Shown one piece after another: positions 1 to 11,199 of a DNA stretch of 64,000 nt (its first letter is position 1; the number at the start of each line of letters is the position of its first letter). The DNA lies in NCBI GenBank assembly GCA_022829145.1, contig CM040758.1, forward strand, positions 12,050,628 to 12,114,627, written 5' to 3'. The translations under genes and the position numbers were made by a program. The stretch comes from Albula goreensis (lineage: Eukaryota > Chordata > Actinopteri > Albuliformes > Albulidae). The notes under the pieces were generated by a model. That model searched no databases, had not been told where the DNA came from, and saw nothing but the letters and a program-made list of their open reading frames with translations.

Positions 1-1165
1 AGGAAGGAGGGGTGGTGTGGTGGGGACTGTGTTACACTGCCCCGAATGCATGCCTGTGTCAATACAGACGGACTTAATGTGCTGTGAGTTTAGGTGCTTG
101 AATGAGAGGGGGTTGATGGCCATAATAGAAACAGCAATGTGTGAAATATGCAGCAGTGAGGATGCAGGCAATGTTAAAACAAGGACCCACGATTTGGCAG
201 GAAGATGTGATGGTCAGCAATAAAGGAGTTTAAAATAAACAGGCTTTTTGGCCTCCAGTGTGCCTGTTCTGGCCGCAAACCATACGCCCCACCAAAGTCA
301 GCGGTTAAACTAAAAGCAAAATGGTTGAGAATTAGCCTGTCAGATGCACTGCTCTGTTTAGAGAGCGAGGGAAGCTATTTTAGAGACCGGCAATTTTTTT
401 TTTGGTTTGGAGTGTAACTGAAAGTGACGTCTGTTCTCACACCTTTGGGGCAAAAAGTAAGAATAAATCAAGTTATGCAAGTGTTTATTTTTTTCCTCTT
501 TGGTGGAAAATGCTTGAATTTCCACAAACTCCTCAGAAAAAGCTCCACGCACTGCAATATCTGAAAAAGGCAGACTAAGAATTAACGACATTAAATTCTG
601 CCAGAATCACTTTAGGAAATTCAATATGAAAAGTGCAAAATCAAGATTGACTGACCTAAGGAAACCTTTTCTATTAGTTTCTATGCATATGTTTGCTTGC
701 ATTCTGTTCGTCATTTCTCATCATTTAAATATAGCGTGTGACATTGTAGTCATGACACTGATGCTAATGTTTGGTCAGAACAGAAGATGAAACAGTTGTA
801 TAACAGTTGTTTCGAAAGGTTTCCCAATATAGTTCCTACAGTGTCACCTTGTGAGGAAATTCCCAGTAACAGTGATCAATGCAAGTTAATGTAAAAAGGA
901 GTGAAATCTTTAACTGCCTATATCTGAAATCAGGCCTGTTGGCCTTAGCTGCAGCCAGCGTGCTGTCAGAACACAAAGTCCAAATTTATGAGTGTACACC
1001 CTGCTGGTGCACCTGGCCCCTGGATACACTAAGATAATAAAGAAATTCACACAAGAAAAACAAGGACATATTGGAACATGTTTTATATTATTATAACTAG
1101 TGTAATAATGTGTGGACAGGCACCCTTCTCCAGAGTGGTTCAGTATTAGTGCATATTATACCAGA
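1..1165. other. AT-rich spacer, no gene seen
   Basis: I see no coding exon, RNA gene or recognisable repeat here. Short open frames on both strands are not similar to any family I know and lack convincing splice contexts. The composition is that of ordinary teleost intergenic or intronic DNA, with short A and T runs (for example a T run near 393). Confidence 0.6.
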
Positions 1166-1171
1166 ACACTG

Positions 1172-1375
1172 ATGTAGTGTGCTATAATGGTAAGGAGGTT
1201 GCGCTTGTTACTCAGAGGTCACTGGTAGGTAGGGCACTGCTGTTGTAGACCTACGCAAAGAACTTAAACTAAATTGGTTAAAAAATACCTGCTTATCTGC
1301 TTATGGGGAATATCTAAATAAAATGTAATAGGTGTAACCTTCTGTAGATAAGGATGTCTGCTAAATGTCTAAAAT
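1172..1375 (+). mobile_element. Degraded tRNA-type SINE with L2-type 3' tail
   Basis: The block begins with a tRNA-like head around 'GTGCTATAATGGTAAGGAGG' (1177-1198). 'AGGTCACTGGTAGGTAGGGC' follows near 1216, then 'CACTGCTGTTGTAGACCT', which matches my memory of the body of fish tRNA-SINEs. It ends in 'AAGGATGTCTGCTAAATGTC' (1350-1369), the usual tail shared with L2-clade LINEs in fish. About nine bases of the B-box region appear to be deleted, and the CpG positions of the family as I recall it have decayed, so this is an old, inactive copy. No clear target-site duplication is visible. Family membership is from memory of the consensus; a repeat-library search would settle the subfamily. Confidence 0.72.
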
Positions 1376-2560
1376 TTAAATTTGAAAAAGAGATAAACAT
1401 ATATCTTATCTATGATGTTTCCCTTGATCTCATGTGAGTCAATAATTAAATAAATTAATTAATAAATCAGTACAAAATGAAATAAATAAAATCATGTTGA
1501 AAATGAAGTCTGCCCTTTTCATGTCACGCCTCATTTCTCTGGAAAGCAGATGGCTGCTGCTCCATCACTGGCTGTCCTGCAGGTGCTGGCCTATCAGATG
1601 AGGAGATGAAGAGGTGCTGAAAGAGACGGCCGGCAGGAGAAGCACCTGAAATGGAAAAGCAGGGGGTTGAAGAGGGCAAGATGGAACTAGCCCCCCTTTT
1701 TTTCAAAATCCATCCAGTTTGACAACTTTATTGCTGCTAATAAAAGTGTGGGACGACATTAAACAATCACCTGGCGTTCCCCCAACACCCAGACTATCAT
1801 CTTTAATTAAAAACGCTGCATAATTAAAAATCCAATTAATTTGGGAATTTTTTATAATTTTTGAAAGGCAAAAACTGAACATTGACCTTCAAAATGAAAA
1901 CACCCTTAATTTCAATTTAGGAACCGGGCAATTTTTCAATTAATTTTATATTGTACATGGAGGTTTTAGCCCTTGGATATCAAAAAGGGAAAACAAGGGT
2001 CTTCAAATTTATATAAAGACTACATTGAAGACAATGTAATACTAATATTTTGATGTCATGAGCAAGTTTGTCATGGTTTGCAAGCCAAACAACAACATAA
2101 AATAATGTTTAAACATATTTTATTAAAGATTAATGAAGCAGAAATCTTGGACTGTAAAGTGCGCTGCTTGGGATTTGATTACATTAAAATAATACTGATA
2201 CAATGTATTCCATTATTAAGCGAACACAAATAACAGTGTGCAAAAATCGAGACTTTGATTTGATCTTTTGGACCTGGACCAATCCAATTCTGCAACCTCC
2301 ATTTTCCTCGCCAAATAGCCTTCTGGACTCAAACCAACACTGGGTCCAAAACCTGTGATCAGAAAGTGGGTTTAAAATTGGCTATACTTTAGCCAGCACA
2401 TGCTTGGTGGTTTTAATTGCTGCAGAGCCAGGCTTTTGTGTTTCTTTTGAAGGCTATTTCTTCAGAAAGGGTTGGCCTGCCAGACCACAGTCTCTCGCCA
2501 GTACTTCCCTGGCCCGAAAGCAACACAGTGGAGATTGACAGAGCCATGCTGGTGCAGTTC
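1376..2560. other. AT-rich spacer
   Basis: No gene is seen. An A/T-only stretch rich in AATAAAT-like units lies at about 1441-1495. At 1800-2240 there is strongly A+T-rich DNA with no repeat family I recognise. From about 2270 the base composition becomes more balanced. Confidence 0.55.
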
Positions 2561-2572
2561 TTTTTCCAAGGC

Positions 2573-2607
2573 GGGGGTTCTAGGTGGGGGTGATGGGTGG
2601 GTGGGGG
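2573..2607 (+). other. G-rich tract with quadruplex potential
   Basis: Five G runs (2573-2577, 2586-2590, 2595-2597, 2599-2601, 2603-2607) separated by loops of 1-8 nt fit the usual G-quadruplex pattern on the + strand. Folding is inferred from the pattern only. Confidence 0.6.
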
Positions 2608-2652
2608 CTGTGGGAGATTGTTCTAGCGATTAGTAAGTGCCTCTACTTCTGG

Positions 2653-2668
2653 AGATAAAGCTTTATCT
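2653..2668. promoter_or_regulatory. 16-bp perfect palindrome with two inverted GATA motifs
   Basis: AGATAAAGCTTTATCT is its own reverse complement and holds two outward-facing AGATAA sites with no spacer between the half sites. AGATAA is the core recognised by GATA zinc-finger factors. The surrounding 2440-2710 is more GC-balanced than the spacer, so a small regulatory element is plausible. Function is inferred. Confidence 0.35.
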
Positions 2669-2984
2669 GAAATGCCCAGCTGCTTGGCTTTCTATGACCT
2701 CCTTTCTCCAGATCGCGCTCTTCAGGAGATACCTGTTGTTCTTTTGTTCCCTATGACATTATTAAAACTACCAGGCATTTTGTTCCTGGATTCCAAAATG
2801 GCTGACACACAAAGATGCCAGCAGAGCTCGAGCTGAGATGCCAATGAAGGACTTGCTGAAACCTGAAAGAATCCAAATGAATCAGTGCTAAAGTTCCTGG
2901 TGAATTTATATACTCCATGTATATGACCGCAGATGTGCATATACACAAGCCTGCAGAAAAATACAAAAAACACGTACACCCCCC

Positions 2985-3065
2985 CTCCCCTCCACACACA
3001 CGACACAAACCCACACACACAGACACATAAAACACATACATGCACACACATAGACTCAAAGATGC

Positions 3066-3111
<46 letters not shown>

Positions 3112-3114
3112 GAT

Positions 3115-3164
<50 letters not shown>

Positions 3165-3178
3165 ACACACACATACAG
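2985..3178 (+). repeat. Compound (CA)n microsatellite
   Basis: An imperfect CA-rich lead (2985-3057) is followed by (AC)21 at 3067-3108, a short AAAGATG interruption, and further CA runs at 3116-3158 and 3160-3172. Long open frames through this tract encode only Thr-His or Cys-Val dipeptide repeats and are artefacts of the repeat. Confidence 0.97.
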
Positions 3179-3179
3179 A

Positions 3180-3763
3180 CAAATGGATAATGGGAAGTTG
3201 AAAGTGCTTTCCAGTAGGGACTTTGATTTCCATGAGAGACTATTCACACTGTGCTGGATTTTCAAGCGCTAGCTTGTGCTGCCTAACAAGCAGGTGGGTC
3301 AGAGTATTATTTACCTCTCATTACCACTATAGACACATGTGACACTGAAAACATTTCCAAACACTTGATTTTGTTAGTGTAATAACTCTGTTTGATTATT
3401 TTACACTATCTAAAAATCAAGCACACTCAGTATACTCAAACCGTTTTTGAGACACATAATTTGTGAAGCCTTCAAATAAAACCACCCTAATCAAGATTTA
3501 ACAGCTAAATGAGTTTAAAAGTCTTTGTTGATAACTTATATCTGATATATTAAACATTAATTGGATTTAAACAATGCAAAAGGTGTGATATTTAACTTTG
3601 CTCAGCACAAAGAAGTTCAATCTTTCTCCAGCAAACCACATTACTGCTGTTTAGTTTTTAGCAGGTAGGTCACCTATAAGCTCAGTTGTTTTTGTGCAGT
3701 AATGATGTGGAGGATCAAACTGGTTGAGGATCATTAGGGATGGTGTAGCCAATCAGACAACCT
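3180..3763. other. AT-rich spacer
   Basis: No gene is seen. The last 100 bp ('...GGTGTAGCCAATCAGACAAC' at about 3741-3760) may be a further part of the neighbouring SINE or flanking DNA. Confidence 0.5.
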
Positions 3764-4110
3764 GCATTTAGCAGGTGTTTAGCACCTTACAGAACTGCAT
3801 TCATGCAGACTGAATTGGTGGTCAGTGTATGTAGGGAATTTGACCAGGATGCTAGGGTTAAACCCACAGCTCATTTGGGAAGTGCCATTGGATCCTTGAT
3901 TACCAATAAAAGTCAGGGCCTTGGTTTAACATCTTATCCAAAGGACAGCCACGTTACTGTGCTGGAGAATTGGAGTACTACTTGGTACAGAGTGAAGAGT
4001 GCCCCCTACTGGCCAACCAACACCCCTCCCAATGGCAGCTTAGGGTTCCATAGGAAGTCTCCCAGAAGCTAATCCCCACCTGCTGAGCTTCAGCAGTCTG
4101 ACATGAGAAG
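3764..4110 (-). mobile_element. 5S-rRNA-derived SINE (SINE3-like), minus strand
   Basis: Read on the minus strand, the element starts near 4103-4055 with 'GAAGCTCAGCAGG' and 'TTCTGGGAGACTTCC'. These correspond to the A-box/IE region and the box C of 5S rRNA (AAGCTAAGCAGGG and TGGATGGGAGACC), with a short internal deletion. Next comes 'CCAGTAGGGGGCACTC' (around 4002-4017) and the very typical central body 'GTCCTTTGGATAAGATGTTA' (around 3928-3947). The copy ends with an L2-like tail 'GTAAGGTGCTAAACACCTGC' just before 3764. The total of about 345 bp is near full length. The internal promoter is mutated, so I regard it as a fossil. The assignment rests on recalled consensus features, not on an alignment. 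Confidence 0.75.
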
Positions 4111-5080
4111 AGCTCCGGATGCATAGTTAACCATTCACTTTTTTCAGGTTCCCTCATTTTAAGCCTGCAATAGGTCCATCAGTAAACTGACATTAAATCT
4201 CCATTGCAGTAGTGCATTGTCTGCTTTTTGATAAGTCAGTCTGTGATCCTCCAAAGAAGGATAGCACTAAATAGTAAATGGAAAAATAAATACTAATCTA
4301 GTAAGGACTGTCCTACAAGTGCTGTTCTCCTCAGGCTTTAAATGAGTCATATGTTATAACTTAACTCTACCTATAGCATTGTGATGTGAATATGTATGTA
4401 AAATTCAATGACAATAGATTTATTGATAAACTAGATAATACTTAATTTTTTATTTAGTTCTTTAACTCACAATAGAAATGGAAGTTCATCTTTAACATTT
4501 TTATTGCACTGTATGTTCTACAATAATCTAAATGACATGAATGGATTGACTGAATAGGTTAAGTTATTTATCTTATGATCTGCACCCCCCCCCCCACCAC
4601 ACACACTCTCAACTCAGAGCTCAGTACTCATGTTCTTCCGAACAAGCTTGCTACGGTTTCCTCTCACTTTGCAGTCTTCCAGCTGAGCTGTGCAATCACT
4701 GCACCACAGGACTGGGCAAAGTGTGTGGCTGCTGCACATAGACTGCAGGGACACATCTGACCAGAGGGGGCATTGTTGTGCAATGAGGTAGTAAAGGCTT
4801 ACAAGCCTAGAAAAAAAATCACAGATTCAGGTGTGAAAATAACATGTTTTTTTGGACTTTTCAAATCAGATTTTTTTTTTCATGTGACCTGAAAATTTCA
4901 CATTATGAAACCAAACATGGAGCATTTTTAAGACAGCAGATCATATGTGAAGCTGTATGTTCAGAATTGTTAAATTTACATTTCACATACGGATACCACT
5001 TTTTCACATGCCCATGCCTGAAAATGCATGTGTCTTCAATAAATATATATAATATTTTTCACAATTTTTAAATAAACCCT
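4111..5080. other. AT-rich spacer with a short poly-C run
   Basis: No gene is seen. A short C homopolymer followed by a CA-like stretch lies at about 4585-4606. T-rich runs near 4848-4880 are uninformative. Confidence 0.5.
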
Positions 5081-5084
5081 GCGT

Positions 5085-5240
5085 ATTGGATCCCTCCCTC
5101 CTTGAGGTGCTCTGTGGCCAGTCGTCCATCACCCCCTGGAGCTTCCAGCTACAGCTGCCCCCAACAAGGTCAGGATTCAATTTATGACCTGGGTCACATC
5201 ACTGCAGCCCCGCAGGCAGCAAACCTCCATTTCACATTCA
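5085..5240. other. GC-richer block of unknown nature
   Basis: This block stands out from the AT-rich flanks (CTCCCTCCTTGAGG near 5091; pyrimidine-rich, few A runs). It lies just 3' of the suspected LINE fragment in that fragment's orientation, so it could be LINE untranslated sequence, another old repeat, or unrelated DNA. I do not recognise a family. Confidence 0.3.
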
Positions 5241-5309
5241 TCGAAGGAGCTAATGCATTGAAATTCTCAATTTAGGAGAGAGGAAATGGATGCACATACA
5301 TTAAGGCAA

Positions 5310-5500
5310 AGGTAGAAATATATACACATCTGCCAGATACCAAATAGGTTTAATGTGCCTAACAGACTGAAGCCAAAAGTGAAGATTGTCATACAGCCAG
5401 AATATGGGCAAGGCTACAAGGGCTGGGTCCAACAGTTCTCCATTTCTTAATAGGCTTTTACCGACAAAGAAAGCCCTATTATAGAACTGCATAAATTGGA
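5310..5500 (-). mobile_element. Probable decayed L1-type LINE ORF2 fragment
   Basis: The minus-strand frame gives 'LVALPIFWLYDNLHFWLQSV'. This resembles the late part of fish L1-type ORF2, where a Gly-Gly-Leu-x-Leu-Pro-Asn-Phe segment is followed by a Tyr-Tyr-Trp-Ala-type motif and then by Phe-Trp-Leu-Gln. The Gly-Gly pair and part of the Tyr-Tyr-Trp motif are mutated or deleted. No ends, poly(A) or target duplication can be seen. The call is from recognised spacing and residues only. Confidence 0.42.
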
Positions 5501-5509
5501 AGGAAAGCA

Positions 5510-7768
5510 CACTTTTTATATATCTTGTTACTGTCTCCACCGTGGCACGATGAAAAAGATGAACTGCTTTTTAAATTATATTTGAGGTCTTATGATGAGA
5601 GGATTGAAGGCTATCTTGAAGCACTGCCTTATGATTCTAATTTAGCAAATGTTCAATGGGAAATATTTGCATATCAATTTTAACCCCTTCCCCTCCTGTT
5701 TATCGCTGCTCTTGGCTTGTTTTCACAGCTGTTGGTTTGCGGGTTACAGCAGGGAGTGGGACCACAAGCAACGGCACTCAAACCAATGCAGTGAGTTCAT
5801 AACACACAACCATCATAACACAAGAATCCTAACAAGCTCTGCTGGGTTAGGGCATGAACCTTCAGGCACTTGGAAAAGTACACGATCAAATAAAAGTCAT
5901 TTGGCTCTAAACTGAATAACTGAAGGGAATTGGGGTGCCGGTTTCTGAGCAGAATAACATCTTTGGGTTGTAAACCATGTCCTCTGGAACTCGTACTGTT
6001 GCTCTCTGAAGAACGTGAGACGCTCTGCAGCGATCGTTATGGAATTGCCTTCCTGGAAATTGTCAGCAGGCAGAATAGAACACGGTCATAAATAAATAAG
6101 GTGGATATGTGTGCCAGCACGTTCCCTAAAACCTGTGCTGCCTTGTGCACCCCCCTACAGAGGGACAGCCAGGGAGCTAAGTATGCCAGAGCCCAGAGCC
6201 GTAGCTTTCATTATGGGGTTAGCCCTTTAATTTCACTTCAGAAGGCAGAAGTGCCTGATAAAGCAGACAGCATGATAGTTTCTGTATATATAGAAAGGTA
6301 ACTATCGTGCAGCTCAAATGTAAGATTCCGACAAAGCTGATACATACCCAGTCCATGCCTCTAGCTGTTCTACACGGGGAACCAGAATGTCCTACTCATG
6401 GGAAGAGACCTTTTCAGAACTCAGGACACATTCCCAATCTGCCTTACCTGTGGCTGTGATCATGTGACCATGCCAGGGGATGTTAAACACACAGGATGCA
6501 GGCCCTCGAGTAAAATAAGAGAACATGCAATACTGAATTGCAATTGCAGGCTTTCTCTGTATATTTTCAGTCTGTATGTTATCACATATTGTTGGCAGTA
6601 CACTAGAAATCTGCAAAAAGATAACTCCAGGAAATGAGATAAAACCTGTTTTATTATTGAATAACATTCAACAAGTATTAGTTACATGGTGTTTACCCTG
6701 CCCCCCAGACCTAAATTAAACAATGCTATCAGGCCCACCCACAGCACACCTCCCCACAGACTCAGGGAAAACTGCCTGTCATGTGACTTTTGTGAGTCAT
6801 GCAACAAGCATTCATTATTTTTTCACACTGCAAAGGCAACATCAATCACATATTTCCTATGCGATTAGAAAAAAGTTAACTTAAATAGCTGGTAACAGAG
6901 TGGCTGCAAGTCAAAGACAAACAGCAGCACCAATTGCATGCATTTCACATGCACTGTATGTTATCTGAAGTCCCATAAAATGATAGTTTTAATACAAAAA
7001 TAGAACATTTCTAGATATGGTTTATATAAAGGTGACAATAATACAAACATATAGTTTGCTATGAGGATTTTGATATTCATTTTTGGCTTTAATGATGAGT
7101 CAGATCTACACAAATTCAGCATTATTTTCTTTTTTCTTTTGTTCAATGTTGCAACTTCCTGACCAAAGAATTTGTTGTTTAGAAGTCTGTATATCATAAA
7201 CAGCATTAAATAAAAATTCTGTGCTTCTGATGACAGAAAACTGTATTTTGAGTTCCTTCATATATTTTCGTGTGCTAGTATTTTCAGTTGAGGACCTTGA
7301 ATCCAGTTTCACTTTTAACATGATCCAAGGCCTGTTTTCTTGAGAGAGAGAAAAAAGAATTGAAGGTGTTGAATATAGATTTTTTATTCAACATACATAT
7401 ATTAATTTAAGCTCATTTTTTGGAAAACAATTTTTGAGATATTCTGAGAAATCTATTCATACAAAAACCCAAGGGAAAGTGTTCAGTTTAAGAAGCAAAC
7501 ACAATGTGAATGATCACAGGGCAGTGTCATAAGTGCGTGTGCATCAATCGGAAACTTTCCCTGAGTTTTATTTCCAAGTGAAAAGGCCCCATGCTGCTTT
7601 TTATGCAGGAGCCTTTGAAATGAGGAAACACCTGCAGAGATGGTGCACAAGCACTGAGCTAACACTCATGCATCATCCTGCTTTAGTCTATGTCCTCACC
7701 TTCTGCATATCCTATTTGTTCCTTCACATATAACACATCATCTTCAGCAGCCTTGTTTTGAGATTTTA
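5510..7768. other. Mostly AT-rich spacer
   Basis: No gene is seen. The part at about 5960-6300 is more GC-balanced and free of simple repeats and could hold a small conserved element, but has no strong motif signature. From about 6950 to 7480 the DNA is very A+T-rich. Open frames across this stretch are unremarkable. Confidence 0.5.
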
Positions 7769-7804
7769 TGTATTTATGTATTTATTTATTTATTTGTTTA
7801 TTTG
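7769..7804 (+). repeat. (TATT)n short tandem repeat
   Basis: Imperfect TATT/TATG units run for about 36 bp, ending at the G-rich GAGGAGGGGGGC. Confidence 0.85.
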
Positions 7805-7854
7805 AGGAGGGGGGCGTGGAAGTTGTGCCTGGATGGCTCCCCTCTTCTTAAATT

Positions 7855-7890
7855 TAATTACATTTACATTTTCATTATTTGCAGATGACT
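7855..7890 (-). mobile_element. Possible SINE/L2 tail remnant
   Basis: 'TACATTTACATTTT' followed by 'CATTATTTGCAGATGAC' is similar to the reverse complement of the fish SINE/L2 tail (TACATTTACATTT then CATTTAGCAGACGC). The resemblance is short and no body can be traced beyond it, so this is tentative. Confidence 0.3.
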
Positions 7891-8249
7891 ACATTCACAG
7901 CAACAACTTCCAGAAAGTATATTAGTTCTACAGCAAGCACTCATATTCCTATAAGCAAACATCGAGGGCTGTAGTTGGTTCCTGTGAAGAAATTTCCCCT
8001 GGCTAAAATCTCAAAGATCCATCACCACCATGGGGGTACTGGGGTCTGTACATCTCTTATCTCCCCCATTCTAAGCAGTTTGGTGGTGACATGAAAGCCG
8101 GGCTTTGCCCTCCTCTTCCTCTTAAACACCAGTGTAATTTGGAGATTAGCAAGTCCACATCCCATTATGGGAAGCTGTTTGGAGGGCAGATTTAACAGAT
8201 CTACATCAGCCATTGAATCGGCATCCGACAAGAGAAGGAAGCTCACACA

Positions 8250-8790
8250 AAAGCGGCCTGTGTTTGCCTGTCACTAAGACTCGTCAGAGGCGACCTCGCC
8301 GGCTCGGCCCCGGTACGTGGCTTTACGAAACCTCCTGATTCCAGGACACTTCAGCAAAGCAAACAGTAATCTCCAAGAATAACAAGCAAGGGTCCACAAG
8401 GGGAAAACCTGGAGCCCTCAAAAGCTCATGGGGTGTACCTCTAACCCCCAATACCCCCCCTACACCATCTCTAATTAAAGGTACAGCTTTTAATATGGGA
8501 CATGTAGAGCGCAGACAAAGGAGAGAGCGGATCAGCTCGTCGGAATTCGGAACTCTGGAGGTTAACTAAAAAAATTAAGACCTATTGTGCAAAGCCCTTC
8601 TTATCTGCTTTTGAAGTCAGCAAGACCTGCCAAAAATCCACAGTGTCTTTTGTCTCCGGCCTCCAAGTCCTTGTGGCAAATTGCCATGTTCCTTTCATCT
8701 GGGGCCTCATAATAGGAGGTAATTAATGTCATTCAGGTTCAGTGAGTGCCCTCTCTGAAGGGGGGGCAGGACTTAGGAAAGAGAGGGATA
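8250..8790. promoter_or_regulatory. Candidate conserved non-coding element
   Basis: GC-balanced, simple-repeat-free DNA between AT-rich flanks. It holds TAATTA homeodomain cores at 8472-8477 and 8720-8725 and an ACAAAG SOX/TCF-type motif at 8515-8520. Several CpGs survive (8284-8315), which is unusual for neutral fish spacer. These properties are typical of developmental enhancers, but conservation cannot be tested here and the target gene is unknown. Confidence 0.4.
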
Positions 8791-8799
8791 GAGAGTGGG

Positions 8800-9820
8800 A
8801 GAGATTTTGGGTAGATGAATTAGGATAGGCAGCTTTGCCGCATTGCCCCCTTTGTCCTATCAGGTGGAACTCTTGAGTATGCCACTTTCTTTTAGGCTGT
8901 TTTCCTTCAGTACATCCTTAAAGAAGAAAATAAAACTTCTGTGTTTACATTATCCTCACTGTAGTAGTACTGTAACTATTCCATGTTTAATATACAGTTA
9001 ATTTGCTGGCATGTTAAAAAGAGGACTTAGCAAACTTAGGATATGAAAATGGAAAATATTTAGACAATGTATGGAGAAAATCAAATGCCTCTACTAGTCA
9101 CACAGAGCAGTTTTAACCACCAATTTAACCTACAAAATAGCACAAGCTGGGGGTGTTTTCAAATCATCACAGAAACATGGCGTCAATTCTGAATTAAATC
9201 AACAGATTAACAGAGGAGATATTTCTGTGTCAGGTACCTAAAAGAACTTCTGGGTAATATTGATCGTACAAGCACAAATGAGCTGTTTTGAAAGAGTTCT
9301 GACCACTTTCACCAGAACTGCACACGGCGGCAACTGTTCTGCTCCAACCTTATTAGCGGTATGACCTTTAAAAAACATTCAACAGGGTCATTTTGTGCTG
9401 CTGTTTTCAGCCATCCCTTTCCCACAGTACAGAGCCAAAGAGAAAGTGGAGGATCAGCGGCAGGAGAAAGACACGTTGGCAACGAGACACGCCCACCAAA
9501 CAAAAAACACATGCTGGACTTGGGAAAAACAGGACGATAAGGAACATGCTGAGCTGTGTAGAAGCTATCAGAGTACATCTGATGTGCAGTTTATTTGTGC
9601 TCTGTGGCTCATTCTCCCTAAGTCACTGGTGCATACTATGGGTCTTCTGTTTAAGAGACTGTGTGATGCGTCATCCAGTGATTCTGCACAATGAAATCTG
9701 AAGGCAAGTCACACAGAATGACAAGTGCACATTCACCACTATTTTTGCAGTCAGCTGTGTGCATAAGGCTTTTGCTATTCTCACATTAAGAATTTTCTAC
9801 AGTTCTTCTGAAATGCCAGC
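8800..9820. other. Spacer
   Basis: No gene is seen. The open frames at about 9390-9700 on the + strand overlap in two frames and resemble no known protein. Local composition at 9390-9540 is somewhat GC-richer and could be a small regulatory piece. Confidence 0.45.
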
Positions 9821-9830
9821 TAGCTTTCCT

Positions 9831-9974
9831 GACAATTATATTATTGTCAATGTCATGTGAAGACTTATGTCTCATATATAAAATGCCATATATAAAGATT
9901 TACCAATACACTAGATTGTATGATAGTCAAAATAAATAGTTTTATTAGTCTATGATAGACTATGACTATTTATT
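9831..9974. repeat. AT-rich cluster of nested inverted repeats
   Basis: GACAAT (9831-9836) pairs with ATTGTC (9843-9848). AATAAATAGT (9931-9940) pairs with ACTATTTATT (9965-9974), and AGTCTAT (9947-9953) with ATAGACT (9955-9961) is nested inside it. This could be a decayed AT-rich MITE or chance in low-complexity DNA. No terminal target duplication is evident. Confidence 0.4.
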
Positions 9975-9979
9975 AGACA

Positions 9980-10670
9980 ATGATTTACATATAAAAAGAC
10001 ATTTCTATTAATTGCTTTTATATTATCAGTCATGCTGGATTCATTATCACATAAGCATGATAAATGTCTGTTACAATTCTCCACAATACAGTAAATGTCT
10101 GTATGTACATATTTTCTCATGAATTAAGGATTAAAGTAGTATGCTCTTTGGATACCATCAAATGTAATCTAATTTAAACCCATTTCCCTTTTAATTGGAA
10201 GGGTAGGTTTTCAGGTCTGTAACAGGCTCTGCATGGCTGTGAAAGAGAGTAAAGCGTATAGCTGAAAGACTGGACAGAGGAGGTACTGTAGGAGTGCAGG
10301 GTCCATGATCTAGCCTGGTATGTGGAATGCCTTAAATCTCAACCATAAGATCTGGCAGGGTAGAAGAATTAATCTTACAGTGTCATGGTACCTTAAGCTA
10401 ATTAAGTGTGCATGTGTGAGTGGGTGTGTGTGTGTGCGTGTGCATAACACAAGAGCCATATCTGTGCATGGCCAATTAAAATATATATGGTAAAAAATAA
10501 GAAATTTATGTTTGCTGTAGTGTGTGTATGACTGTATTGCTAAACACATGTAAAATTGCAAGTAAAGTGTAACTCTCATTTTGTGTTTAGAAATTTACAT
10601 ATGAAAGTGCAATTATGTTTTGGAACTTGATTTTTTGCTTCTGTTTTTTGAGCGTATCAAGTGCTACAGC
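9980..10670. other. AT-rich spacer with short GT run
   Basis: No gene is seen. A GT-rich stretch lies at about 10416-10443. Confidence 0.5.
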
Positions 10671-10679
10671 TCTTTGTGT

Positions 10680-10770
10680 GACTGCATGGGGCAAATGAGA
10701 TATGATGATTTGCTTGCAGTTGCAAGACATAATTTAAAGCATAACAAGGCTGAAAAATGACCTGTGAATG
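10680..10770 (+). repeat. Dispersed repeat, copy A (related to 12618-12705)
   Basis: The segment at 10719-10762 ('GTTGCAAGACATAATTTAAA' and onward to AAAAATGACC) aligns by eye with 12661-12704 ('GTTGCAGGATATAATTTAAA' and onward), with about one mismatch in five and no gaps in the core. Looser similarity extends about 40 bp upstream. The shared block shows a dispersed family. I cannot name it. Confidence 0.5.
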
Positions 10771-10865
10771 ACTTGCGATTATGCCTTTCTGCATTTATGC
10801 TAAAAAGATACTGATGACTTACAAGCAATCAATTCTTTAATGCTGGGAACATGAGCAGATGAACG

Positions 10866-10912
10866 ACCACCCCAACCCCCCGCCCCACCCCCACCACCCA
10901 CCACCCACCACC
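10866..10912 (-). other. C-rich (CCACCCA)n-like tract
   Basis: Runs of C4-C6 separated by A, AC or G make a C-rich strand whose complement has quadruplex-type G runs. A short minisatellite of CCACCCA units occupies the 3' half. Confidence 0.65.
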
Positions 10913-11199
10913 GTATCCCAACTCCTTCCTTGATTTGCGATTGATCATGAATCTGCAATGAGAGAACGGTGTACAACGTCTGGATGACATATGGTTTAAG
11001 CATATGGAGAGGAAGAGGAATGCACAGCCCTTATCAACCAAAGATGCATAATGAAAGACAAATTCTGAGGAGGGGAAAAAAGCTGTGTTTCTCATGTCAG
11101 TGCTGAGTGTTACAAATAAGACATAACAGCAATAAAAAAGCATGAAAAATCAAAGGCATGGAATGATTCCAGCTCTTACTCACAGAGCATGTGAAACAC

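Noticed and set aside
2722..3265. Several overlapping open frames of 70-150 codons
   Set aside because: They are kept open by the CA array, which lacks stop codons in several frames, and translate to Thr-His or Cys-Val repeats.
4784..4800. let-7-like start TGAGGTAGTA
   Set aside because: Only the first ten or eleven bases match, and no complementary arm lies within 80 bp on either side, so no microRNA precursor can form.
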